DNA of 64,000 nucleotides from Phascolomyces articulosus (taxonomy: Eukaryota; Mucoromycota; Mucoromycetes; Mucorales; Lichtheimiaceae), in assembly GCA_025677815.1 (NCBI GenBank), contig JAIXMP010000005.1, positions 1,612,001 to 1,676,000 on the forward strand. The letters run 5' to 3'. Positions within the stretch are counted from its first letter, which is position 1. The number at the start of each line of letters is the position of its first letter. This document shows positions 1 to 10,624 of this stretch, piece by piece. Position numbers and translations under genes: made by a program. Under the pieces are notes generated by a model. It saw only the letters and a program-made list of their open reading frames with translations. It was not told where the DNA came from and made no database searches.

Positions 1-288
1 TCAAGTGATTATGCAAGCAGTAGCAGTGCTGGTAGTAACAGCAGAAAGGAACACCGCAGTGACAGTAACAGAAGTAGCAGTAGTCGTCGAAGGAGCCGAA
101 GTCGTGATCGACGAGATAGAAGAGACAGAGATAAATACTATTCCAGTAGTAGTCGCGAAGGAAGTCGTAATCGAAGCAGAAGTCGCGAACGACGTCGACG
201 TCGAAGTAGAAGTAGAAGTTCAGAAAGACGCCGAGATAGAAGTGGCTCCTCTCATAGAAGTGATTCGTCACGAAGAAGCAGAAGATGA
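1..288 (+). CDS. C-terminal RS domain of an SR-rich protein (partial)
   Basis: The first frame is open from the left edge to a TGA at 286-288 and encodes about 95 residues dominated by Ser-Arg, Arg-Asp and Arg-Arg repeats, including RSRSR runs. This is the composition of the RS tail of SR splicing factors or SR-related proteins, which bind other spliceosomal proteins in the nucleus and are phosphorylated on serine. No RRM or other fold lies inside the window, so the exact family cannot be named. A longer reading in another frame over the same DNA (5-418) gives Val/Glu/Ala-rich protein and is the frame-shifted echo of the AGT/CGA codon repeats. The frame is clear; the function is inferred from composition only. 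Confidence 0.7.
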   Translation, partial: SSDYASSSSAGSNSRKEHRSDSNRSSSSRRRSRSRDRRDRRDRDKYYSSSSREGSRNRSRSRERRRRRSRSRSSERRRDRSGSSHRSDSSRRSRR

Positions 289-3200
289 AAGAATAACTGG
301 ATACCCTCAAACAAACATCGGCATTTTACAAGCTCTCCAAACTACAAAAATTATGAATAAAATAAGGAGAAAAAACGTTGGCTTCGGCTTTGTATATATG
401 TATATATATTCTATATGAATCTATGAGTAAGAAATCATATAAAATGAGGCTGTTATAGTAAAGTGTGATACAAAAAATAATTTCTTCTATCTAAAGGATG
501 GCAAAATCCTCTTTCCATAATTACTAGGATACATTAATTTGGGAATTGGATTGTTTTTTTTTAACTATATGAGCAGTATATTTAGGAATATTTCTCTGTA
601 ATACAGCTACTCGTATAATTTAGAGCGTTGGATGATTATCTGCGTCTGATCATGTTGGATTTCACCAGGTTGCGATGTATAGGAATATCCGCTTTGGAGC
701 AAACACAATTAAACTTTATTGGATAATTTGGCCACCATGTGTATGATGTCGCAATATATTTTATTCAATTGTTATTTATAATCATGACGTTTTCATTGAT
801 TTATAGAACCCAAATTAACTCTGTCCCAGGCCATGTGGAGAGATTTCGTTTGGCATCAGAATAGATTTTTGTATTTTCTCGAGTTATTTAAGGTGCTTCC
901 AATTGATTTTTATTTTCGTTGAAAAGATGGCCCATCTCGGTTATATTACTTCAATAAGAGTGTCATCAATGGATATAGTCAAAATCCCATAATCTCAGGA
1001 ACCCTATTTCATTAGTTTTATACTGTCAAGGATGCCGATACTAAGATATAGTCAAAAGCCACAGTTAATGCATGTGTTACCATCCGATCTGCATAACATG
1101 CCCTTCAATCGGTATATTCACTTTTGACTAGTCCAATTCGCCCCAATATGTATACAAATATGCATGACCTGTAATTTATCTACTTTTATGGCCCATGTTG
1201 ATAAATATATTGAATGTACAATTTTATTTTATTCACAGGAAGAATAGTTATTGGATCATAATAACAAAATACTGTAAAAATGAGTGGCTGAACTGAACTG
1301 CAGATGTTTCTTGTTCATCTCGGGAAACTGTCCAATATGCTTTCATAAACCATTTGTAAAATGTTTTTTTCACTCAGACCCTGTGTCTTATCTTGGCATA
1401 AATAGTGTTGTTGTACCTTCGAACGGTAGATATATAGCAAGATAAATAGTAATGGAATTTTAGTTTTAAAAAATAAGTATATATATAAATTATTATTCAT
1501 TGAATAATAACAACATCTGGCACAAGTAGATCATTGTGCTTTCCCATCTCGTCCCCAAGGTGTGGTGATTTAGGTTTGGAAATAATCCTATTGCCTCTTA
1601 TTTTTAATTAGATGATGTGATGACATATGATACTCTTATTGAATCGATGATCGATTTAAGCATCATGTAATAATGAAGCAGAGATTGTACAAGTATAGGT
1701 GGGAATAAATTATCTTGAATCTGTACCCGTCATTGAAATGGCAGCTTTAAATATTATATAAAATACAAAGAATACTACATCCTCTTCTAAAAAATAAGGG
1801 TTATTAACGAAGAATGAGATGTATTCTTGGAATGATATAGATGATGATATTATTAATCAGCATTTATTTTTAACAGCGAATGCTATAATAAGCGTCAATA
1901 GAAGAAGTGCGAAATTTATCTTCTTTTAGTAAAAATAAATCTTTTTATATAGTCTTTATGTATGTAAAAACATAGTGTGAGATTCCCTGAACTCGGTCAA
2001 TGAGACTGAACGTTTTATTTCAACGTATCTATCATATATAATTTTACTGAATCACATGTTTTTTTTTCTCAAGAAGATGTCTTGATTATTGCCAAGTGTA
2101 GGATCCTCGTCTTATGAAGTCAGATACGATATTATTATAGCGCCATGTTTTATATATATATATATATAAAGGCTCTTTAATGAATGAAATTGTTATAACT
2201 GAGTAATAATATTAAGAAGTCTTGTGTCAATAAAATGACTCAAATTTATGCTCTGGATTTTTGATGTAGTACAAACTTTCACATGTAACGCAGAATATTT
2301 ATAATTCAAGGATAGCAAACAAATTTTAGTGTGACATTTTTGTTGTTGTAGAAGCAGCTGTAATACTTGATGTTTTAAATAAAATAGAAAGTAAAGATAT
2401 ATTCTTTATAGTCCTAATAGATCATAATAATCATATTATTCTATTCGGTAAAATGGCTAATCAAATCAACTATTATTATGGTAAATCTTTCAATCATTTA
2501 TGAACCGTAGTTATAAAAAAAATCTATTCAATAAGCTATAAAATAGTTGCACATGCATGTGAAAATATAAAAAAATGAGATACCATCACTATTTATTATG
2601 TATTTGGAGACGCGATTTCATTTTCCATTTTTATTATTGGTCCCGATCATTATGACAAGTTCACCTCGATGACAAGTTAAAATAATGAAGAAACACGAGA
2701 TCATTAAAGTTTTTATTATTGTTATTAAAGAAAAGGTTATCTAGACTAGATCAACAATTAACAATAACAATGATAATGATAAAAATGATGGTTAACGCAA
2801 GAAAATCTTACTGATACCAATTTCTCACGAATAAACTATAATAGGAAACTGTTTTCCTAGTGAATATTATCTTGTAAGCAAGCTCCCATTTCATTACCTA
2901 AATAAATAGATATACTTTTTTTCTTCTTTATTCTATTATCATATGCTTGAGCAATGGGCTTCATTGCCACTAAAATAGGTATATACACATGTCGAACCTC
3001 ACACACACCTTCCATATTATTATAATAATTAGATTTTTTTTATTTCAAAAATCGGAACGCATCACCGAGACTAGACTTAAACTAAAAATAAATAAAAAAT
3101 TCTATACATGAAAAATTGAGATGAAGTATCAAAAAACGTGGTCTTTTTTTTTTCGGTTGCAGTTATTTTCACTATGGATATGGTAATTAATGTTACAGTC

Positions 3201-4950
3201 TGTTAATTTTTTTTTTTTTTTTTTTTTTGCTACACTCATCATAAATATTTATGACTAGTAACGATCAATCACGCCTATATCATAATAAATCCTCCGATTT
3301 CTCGGTTGTAGTACCCTTTCTTTTTATTTTAACAACGTGTCGCCAAGGATTACTTAGTTTTAATTATGTGTTCAAAAAGTACAATAGTTATTATCGTCAT
3401 TATTTACCGTATTGACATGATGTTTTCCCGTAATACTCGAGATGGAGGAAACAAAGCGCGATTCTTTTTTCACTATTATTAAAGGAAAAGAATCGAAATT
3501 TAATTTATTAACAATCTATCTATCTATAATTACATACTCCACTCCACGATTCCAGCAAAGTACCCAGGAAAAAAAATGCAGTTGTGGTGGGGTGAATGCG
3601 GGAACGAAAAAAAAACCATCTGGTGATAGTAAAAGTTTGTATATATAATACATCATTGGGTATTGTAAACAATATAACAAAATGATTGGTGATCGACAGG
3701 TTTCGTAATCAATAAAAAAAAAGAACGCTTATTATAGTGCATGTCGACGAACTAAGTAAATATATAATAGTCCTCCCTAGTAGTAGTAGTAAGATACTAT
3801 AGTCATAGAAGAAGGTTTAAATTGAAGGGATGGATGATGATGATGGATAAAAATAAGTCGATCATTTAAAATGAAAATAAAATGAATCATCGTCAATTAG
3901 TTCATAATAGCATATGTAGAATGACTGTATTTGTTTTATCAGTTTTGAAATGGTGGATGATGTTTATTCAGCCAAAAAGAATTTCATTCTTTTTGCACTC
4001 CAAATTCTTCCTTTTAAAGATTATGTAACAGATTTAATTCAATAATCAAGACCAAGTCGGGTTTATAAAATATGCACTTGTATCTTTTTTTTTCTTTTGT
4101 TGCAGAGATATATAAATATATGAAACTTTTTTTAAGAAGAATAATATTACCTTTTAATAGTATGAACATTTCTATCCAATTTTCCCACATCTTCAATGAT
4201 TGTAATAAAAAAAATCAAATCTCGGAGTATGGGCCACACACACCACTGTTATTGTAGATCGCCAAAAGGAAATATAGTTATATACAACTATATATAAAAA
4301 AAGAGACACCTGAATATTGTGAAACTTTATTTTCGGGAGGGTCGGTTTTAGTGCCACGTTTCACTAAAGCCTGTGATTGCTGCTGTCAGTTTTTTGAAAT
4401 AGAAAAAACCCCGTCGTCGTCAATGCTTGGTATTTCCAAACCTATCAACTTTATATATATACACATATATATATTCTCTATTGTTCATACTAAGAATAAG
4501 GTTAATGTTTGAATAGAAAATCAATAAATAGAAACCCAAGATAGACTTATTCAAGATAAGAAGAAGTATAAGATCTATGGTGACCTCTTTTTATGATTTA
4601 AATAATTTTCTTATTAGATAATGGTGGTATGGGAATTATGCACGATATATAAAATGATGGGAGTAAGAGTAAAAGAGACGCACGCACACAGAGAACATTT
4701 CAATCTTCACGTGGCTCTACCGCTCTATGTTTGCTTTAATTCCGTAACTCGCCAGTATATCCTCAAATAGGAATTCCGGCACCTCCCTATTTTTTTACTT
4801 CTTTTTCCCTTTTCATTGCACTATTTTATCTTATATATAAAAAAAACATTGGAGTATCGTTGTGTCTATGTGACAAGACGTTTTATTGTGAAAAAAAAAA
4901 GAAAAAAAAAAGAAAGAGAGGTTCAAACAACAAGAGCAGCAACAACTATT
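289..4950. other. long gene-poor AT-rich interval
   Basis: About 4.7 kb between the RS-protein stop and the bZIP start. Open frames here are short (60-68 codons), AT-driven and without recognisable domains or splice-linked partners. It contains a 22-nt T tract at 3207-3228, several TA microsatellites (2151-2168, 4453-4475) and CTATCTAT runs. The last few hundred bases presumably hold the bZIP promoter and 5' leader. I see no gene that I can support. Confidence 0.5.
3207..3228. repeat. poly(T) tract, 22 nt
   Basis: Uninterrupted run of 22 T. Similar tracts occur at 10503-10523, 19552-19573 and 59356-59379. They could be old minus-strand poly(A) tails or simple slippage products; no retro-copy is attached to this one. 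Confidence 0.8.
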
Positions 4951-6816
4951 ATGGATTCTTTTATTCAAGACTTATTGGGTCAATCGTCACCATCGCCTGA
5001 CTGGTCCGTGCATTCCATGACAATGAATCAACAGCAGCAACAACAACAGGCATTTCACTCATTACCACCTCAACTACAATGCATTCCCAAACCTATGGAT
5101 TCCTCTCATGCCATGATGAATGACGATTTTGACGATCTTGATTTGCAAGACCATGACCAACCTGTCAAAATACGAAAAAAACCAGGACGCAAACCAAATC
5201 CTGCTTCGCCTGCTCTAAGAAAAGCACAGAACCGTGCAGCACAACGAGCATTTCGTGAACGAAAGGAACGTCATCTCCGAGATCTTGAAACCACCATTCG
5301 TACTCTACGTGACCAACGTCAACAAACTATCAAGGAACTGAATTCTACAAAAACTCAGTTGGATTCTTTTCGAGCCGAAAATTGGTATCTCAAAGGATTA
5401 GTCTTGACATTACAGTTTATTTGTTTGCATCATTCCATTCAAATTCCTACCCATTCACCTTATTTGACAGAAGAAGCATTGAGTGAGATTGCTCGATCCT
5501 CTCCTCATACCATTGAAGCTTATGTGAATGCTTATATGCGCAATAATGTCAATTTAAAACCTACTATGGCAACGCATTTGGCGAATTCTTATCAACAACA
5601 ACAAAAGGAAGAAGAAGAGTTTCAAAATTTCCGTCGTCAACGACAACAACAACGACGACGACAGGGTGGAGAAGAAGAGTATGATGAGGAGGAAGAAGAT
5701 GACCAAAGAGAAAATGATTCAAGATATAGCAACAATAATTATAAGAATGAATACTGTACAGATGATTTGTCTTCTTCAGCATCTCCTCATCATCAGCATC
5801 AAGACGATCCATATGGCGTTGTCGGTAGCAGTGGCCCTATGTCCATGGACGAAGATAGTGAAATGTCTTTTGTGAAACAAGAACCTCGAGACGATGAATT
5901 AAATGAATGGCTACATTCTGCCTCTCCCTCAGCATCACCGCAACCACAACAGCAAAAAGAAAAAACACCCCAACAACAACTTCAACCGAACAGCAACGAC
6001 GAGAATGATACCTCCAGTTTAAGCGCAATTCAAAAAATTCGACTTCAATTAAGAATTCAATCGGCTTTAGCAAGTATTGGTTCTTCAGCTGCCCGTTTAC
6101 AACCCACGCTTCTTCAACTCTCAATTTCACATGATCCAAGAATTGATTTGATTCCAACACCTCATATGCGAGATCGAATGATCATATTTCGTGACCAAAT
6201 GGATTATGATCGATGTTTTACCATGTTATTGAATGGTGCGGTGTATCATGGTGGCGATCCTACCATGAGTGAAAGTTGGGAACTACCACCAGAATTTTTT
6301 AGTGAGTTTTGGTTCTTGACCATTGATTATGATCGAAGGAAAACAAATAAGTGGCGAAGAGTCAAAGGATTACCAGAAATTGGTCCTTCTTCTCTGGATG
6401 AATTGCAAAAATCTTCCTTGTCATCATCTTCTCAACAACTTCAATCCAATCCTAATACATGGCCAAACAATAATAACAACAATGATGCTTCGACTGGTTC
6501 ACAATTTGTGGACGATATGCCACCTTTACAACCTATCAGTAATAATCCAAACAATTATTTGATGTCTCCTCCATCGGATTTTGATAAACTTAATCATTCA
6601 TTATACCAAATTATGGGTACAGATCCACAAACACGACGTCCTGAACGAGCACCTACTCTTGGTAAGTTTTCATTCATTGATTGATATATATATATAAAGT
6701 TACAGTACTTTTTTAGAATATTAACGTATGTTTTTTTTCTTACAAAAACAGGTGCTATTATGGAACTTATGTCATCCATGACTACTTCAGACAATAATGC
6801 ACAAGAAGCAACATAA
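4951..6816 (+). CDS. bZIP transcription factor with DUF3425-like C-terminal domain
   Basis: Two exons, 4951-6661 and 6752-6816, give 591 aa; the intron starts GTAAGT and ends CAG. Residues about 78-150 form a fungal bZIP: a basic region with N-R-A-A-Q-R-A-F-R, the AP-1/Yap-type DNA-contact signature, followed by heptad Leu/Ile positions. A Gln/Glu-rich middle follows. Residues about 364-470 contain DPRID, RDRMI, a hydrophobic LLNGAVYHGG stretch and ELPPEF, which match the DUF3425 domain seen at the C-terminus of many fungal bZIPs. It should be a nuclear DNA-binding regulator. An ATG at 4816 lies in the same frame, but the residues it adds look like translated leader; ATG 4951 (MDSFIQDLL) is preferred. 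The last exon adds 21 residues. No Yap1-type cysteine-rich domain is evident, so an oxidative-stress role should not be assumed. Confidence 0.88.
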
Positions 6817-7233
6817 CGATAGCTACTACAATGACTACTACTATATATTACGGACTACTTCTACTACCACTTTTTTTACGGTGTGTGATTATATGCTTAC
6901 AATCAAATTCCCCTCTTATCTATCTTTATTTTTTTTTGTGTTCATTTTTTTTATTTGTAACTTTTAACTATGTATTTTTTTTGTCTTTATTTTTTTTTTT
7001 TTGTTTATTGTGAAAACTCCTTGTATTTCTTTTTCATTTTTTACATACAGTATTTTTTTATATGCAATCCCATCCATCAGTCAAAAAAAAAACACATCAT
7101 TTTTTTTTATTAAAACTTCATTGAAAATATTGTCATCATAATAATATATATATCAATTCTGTTTTTGAATGTTATATCGACAGGAAAAATGGGTGAGAGA
7201 TAGAGAGAGAAATAGGATGTGGGTGGGTTCTAT
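6817..7233. other. convergent 3' intergenic region
   Basis: T-rich 417-bp spacer between two convergent genes. It holds long pyrimidine tracts, TA microsatellite and A-rich segments suited to 3' ends on both strands. No gene seen. Confidence 0.5.
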
Positions 7234-8691
7234 TTACAAATTCTTTAAATCAATTTTTCCAACAGGTTGTTCTCCAGTTAACCCACCATTATGATATAAT
7301 TCGGGTTGTTCAGCAATATGTTCCTTAGTACCTCCCGTATTTTTAGCTGTTGTATTATCATCGTCTGTCTTTTTGTTGTGGCCCTCATTATTTGCAAAGC
7401 TTACATTCTTTTGTTCATTTTGTGGTTGAGATGATGATGGATTGGTGTTCTCTTTTTGAGTAGTTACGGCTGCTGGCTCTGTTGATGGAGAAACTTTCGT
7501 TTCTGTCGTACTAGGACCTCGAGTAGTTGCACCAGCTGCTACTGCTGCTGTTGTAGCACCTCCAGCACCTACCGCAGTCGCTGTTGTGACACCACCAAGT
7601 CCTTTGTTATTGTTATCGCCTGTATCTTGGCCAGATGCTTTTTCTTGAGTAATAGGTGGTGATTGTGAAGGTATATTATTATTATTAATGATTGTATCAG
7701 TGTTTGTAGCCATAGTACTTGGGATAGTCTCTTCTGTATTCTGTTGTTGTTGTTGTCGTGGACTCATTGGCGTATCAGCACTTTGATCCAAATAATTAAT
7801 ATCGTTCTTAATATCGTCTTGTTGCGTAGGTGTATCATCAATTGGACGATCCGAAGTGACAGGTAAAGACGATGGTCCAGTAGAATCATCAATAGGTGCA
7901 GTGGCTGGTACAGGACGATTGGTCGGTACAGTTTGACATGCTATTACTGGATTGATAGTTTGTTCTGGAATTTTAGCATCATCAGTATCATACATAGAAA
8001 TACTTTTTTCTTGTCCTCCAGTGGAAGACATCATTTGTTGTTGCTGTGAAGCTGTTGCTACCGCAGCTGCTGTTGTCGCTGCTGTTGTTGTTGGCGCACT
8101 GGAACGATGCATGGGTGAATCCGTATAGCTTTGAGGTTGTGAAATTTCTTCATACTGTCGTTGTTGTTGCTTGGGTGATAAAGCAGCTGCTGTATCAGAA
8201 GCACGCCGTGGTGTATGAGTTGTACGATTAGGTTCCGTCAATTCTTGTTCTTTTTTTTTTTGGTTGTGATGATTCCGTGTCCAAAGATTCCATAAATTTT
8301 GTGCTTGACGTCGCGTTTCTTCTTGTACAGCTGCTGTGGACGATGAAGTGATAGTAGTGGTAGCAGTTGCATTACTTGTTCCTGCTGTAGTAGTGGTTGT
8401 AGTAGTTGGTAACATACACTCTGGATGTTCATGAGTCCAATCATTGGTGACTTGTTCAGCTCGAGACAGTAATTCATCATTATCAAAAAGGGGTGCACTA
8501 GTAGGCAAATCATTGACATCCAAAGGTTTTTTAGCGTCGCTATGATATTTTTGTTTCAATGATACTAAAGCTTGATAAGCAGAAGCACGTGGAAGTTCTT
8601 TTTGCGTTGTTTTGGGTGTTCCAGGAGCAAATCGATCTGGATTAAAATATCGCTGATATACTTCAGCATAAGATTGCATGGTTGTTGCCAT
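7234..8691 (-). CDS. Thr/Gln/Ala-rich protein of unknown function, 485 aa
   Basis: Single uninterrupted frame starting at ATG 8691. The first 95 residues look ordered and non-repetitive: an aromatic start (SYAEVYQRYF), a helical stretch with SLKQKYHSD and then DNELLSRAEQVTNDW. The middle is disordered, with Thr, Gln and Ala homopolymers. The C-terminal 45 residues turn charged and end HNGGLTGEQPVGKIDLKNL. There is no signal peptide or membrane segment. The mix of conserved-looking ends and low-complexity centre suggests a cytoplasmic scaffold or regulator, but I do not recognise the family. Its start lies 260 bp from the divergent DSN1-like gene, so the two may share a promoter. Reality of the gene is well supported by the 1.46-kb open frame; the function is unknown. 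Confidence 0.75.
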   Translation of the reverse strand: MATTMQSYAEVYQRYFNPDRFAPGTPKTTQKELPRASAYQALVSLKQKYHSDAKKPLDVNDLPTSAPLFDNDELLSRAEQVTNDWTHEHPECMLPTTTTTTTAGTSNATATTTITSSSTAAVQEETRRQAQNLWNLWTRNHHNQKKKEQELTEPNRTTHTPRRASDTAAALSPKQQQRQYEEISQPQSYTDSPMHRSSAPTTTAATTAAAVATASQQQQMMSSTGGQEKSISMYDTDDAKIPEQTINPVIACQTVPTNRPVPATAPIDDSTGPSSLPVTSDRPIDDTPTQQDDIKNDINYLDQSADTPMSPRQQQQQNTEETIPSTMATNTDTIINNNNIPSQSPPITQEKASGQDTGDNNNKGLGGVTTATAVGAGGATTAAVAAGATTRGPSTTETKVSPSTEPAAVTTQKENTNPSSSQPQNEQKNVSFANNEGHNKKTDDDNTTAKNTGGTKEHIAEQPELYHNGGLTGEQPVGKIDLKNL

Positions 8692-8951
8692 TGTTTTAAT
8701 TGTTAGAGAAAAAAATAAAAAAAAGAGGAAAAGAGACCATCTAAAGAATGTTCTCTATTTAAAAATGTTTAAAAAAACCCCATGATTTAAAGCAAAACAG
8801 AGTTGCCTATCCTATTCAAGGGTTTACTTTTAATAAGGGAACTTAAAACAATTCGCGGTGAGAACCACTGACATAAAATTTTATTCTTTTTTTTTTCTTC
8901 CATAATTTAATACTTATTTTAAAAATAATAATTATACCACCACCACACATA
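8692..8951. promoter_or_regulatory. divergent promoter between the Thr-rich gene and the DSN1-like gene
   Basis: 260-bp spacer separating two opposite start codons, so regulatory sequence for both genes must lie here or in the transcribed leaders. It is A/T-rich with T tracts near 8888-8899. No specific factor site is claimed. Confidence 0.5.
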
Positions 8952-10473
8952 ATGTCCACAGCTTCTTCCAAACGACACAATGATGACGACGATCTTTTTG
9001 CATTATCTTACCGTAGTATGCAATCCGATCTCGCAACACCTCCAGATAAACGATTACGTATGGATGAAGCACCCACAACTCATTTTCAACGGCCTGAATC
9101 CATTGCATTTTCACAAGCAGTAAGTGTGTTTGTTGCAAACTATCCATCTCCCTAACGACGATAAATAATAAAGTATTTTTGATAACTAAAAGAATCATAT
9201 CAATATTAACCTTAGCAACATTCCATTCAATCTTTAAACTCACCACCACCCAGTCCATTAAATTCAAAAATAACACACAGACAACAACCCAACCACTCAA
9301 CGAATTCCATAAAAGATCCTGAAGAATGGAAACCTTCAGGCAATTATTATTATTATTATTATCTTTCTTTTTAATTATTGAGTAGGGAAAAAACTCATAT
9401 TCCCGTTTTTTTTAAACAAATAGAACAACCACCAAATCATATCACCAGCGAAAACTATGACGAAGCTATACCAACATATTTACCACAACCTATCCGACTA
9501 AATCAATTGATGATATGGTCTGCACGAGAAGCCATGATGAGAAACAAAAATTCATATATGGAGACATCACGACATTCCAATGAAAGAAAAGCAGAACGAA
9601 TAGGTAATATATATATATATATATATTAAGAGAAAACCTCATTTATATAGTATAGGCAAACAGTGTATTCATTCATGGACGAAAAAAAAAAATAGCTTTG
9701 GATATACAATCTCGGATAATCCAAGGATTATTAAATGGAAAAATCAATACATCCTTTTATTATGCAAGATCAAACACCTCAATGGGCACAACAAGGAAAA
9801 ATCCAAATCCAAAAAATGAAGTCAATCGACAACGTATCAAAGATTACAAACAAGCTTTACCAAGGTAGATGAGAAAAAAATAGCATGGAAATATATGAAT
9901 ACATTTGGATATTAAGAAGGGAGATAGATGAGGTATTGATTCGATATATATTTGTATAGTTTACATTCAGAAGAAAATGAATGGAAAGAAGTGACCAGTA
10001 AATTATTTGATGAACATGCCGCCATGTTGGATAATGCACCCTCTTCAACTGCAACAACATCAGCTGATGATAATCATACGCCACCTACACCTATTACTCA
10101 AGATCTGCTGGACGGATTAGATGATAATCAAAAGCTGTTTTTAGAAAAGTATTGTCAACAACAAATGAATAGCAAAAATGAAGCTGAATCATCAAGCACA
10201 ACATTACCACGTATGAAACTATCCGATATGGAGATTCAAATTACTGAATTACGACAACGATTATCCACCATCCAACAATTCCAAAAATGTGTAGATAAAT
10301 ATTGTAAAGATACTATGGCAAAGATTGCACGTAATTTGGAACGAGGTTCTCTAGGCGTATCTGCAGATCAAGCTTCCCTTGAAATGGCATTAGATTCAGA
10401 GTCATTAAAAGAATTAGGGAATGAGACAACTAAAGATGTACTAAGAATGCTTTCGCAATATAAAAATGTATAA
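8952..10473 (+). CDS. DSN1: Dsn1/Mis13-like kinetochore subunit (MIS12 complex)
   Basis: Five exons (8952-9119, 9216-9339, 9424-9603, 9696-9864, 9960-10473) join in frame to 384 aa. The family block spans exons 3-5: an L-P-x-P-x-R-L-x-Q-L-M-I-W-S-A-R motif, an I-I-Q-G-L-L-N-G-K-I-N-T-S-F segment, then an NPNPKN-type stretch and a coiled coil. This order is characteristic of Dsn1/Mis13 in the Mis12/Mtw1 complex, which links centromeric chromatin to the Ndc80 microtubule coupler at the kinetochore. The N-terminus (residues 1-100) is disordered and Ser/Pro-rich, as usual for the regulatory tail of Dsn1. Intron 2 (9340-9423) is best explained as a GC-AG intron, because no in-frame GT donor is available. 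The assignment rests on motif recall rather than a search. Confidence 0.82.
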
Positions 10474-10624
10474 ACGATATAAGACAGATCAAAAATTTCT
10501 ACTTTTTTTTTTTTTTTTTTTTTGCTTGATTGTTCCATCTTTCGCGTATTCCAATTTTTTCGCGAGACTGCGCGCTTTTTTTTTCGAGAACCTCTTCAAA
10601 CTGTAATTATTATTTTTTCAAATA
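10474..10624. other. short spacer with poly(T)
   Basis: 151 bp between the DSN1-like stop and the BRCT gene start, including a 21-T tract at 10503-10523. It is both the 3' region of one gene and the promoter of the next. Confidence 0.5.

Noticed and set aside
5..418. 137-codon Val/Glu-rich frame at the left edge
   Set aside because: It is the shifted reading of the Ser-Arg codon repeats; frame 1 gives a coherent RS domain with a stop at 288.
5564..6160. Minus-strand frames opposite the bZIP gene
   Set aside because: Antisense readings of Gln/Glu codon repeats, with poly-Val or poly-Leu composition.
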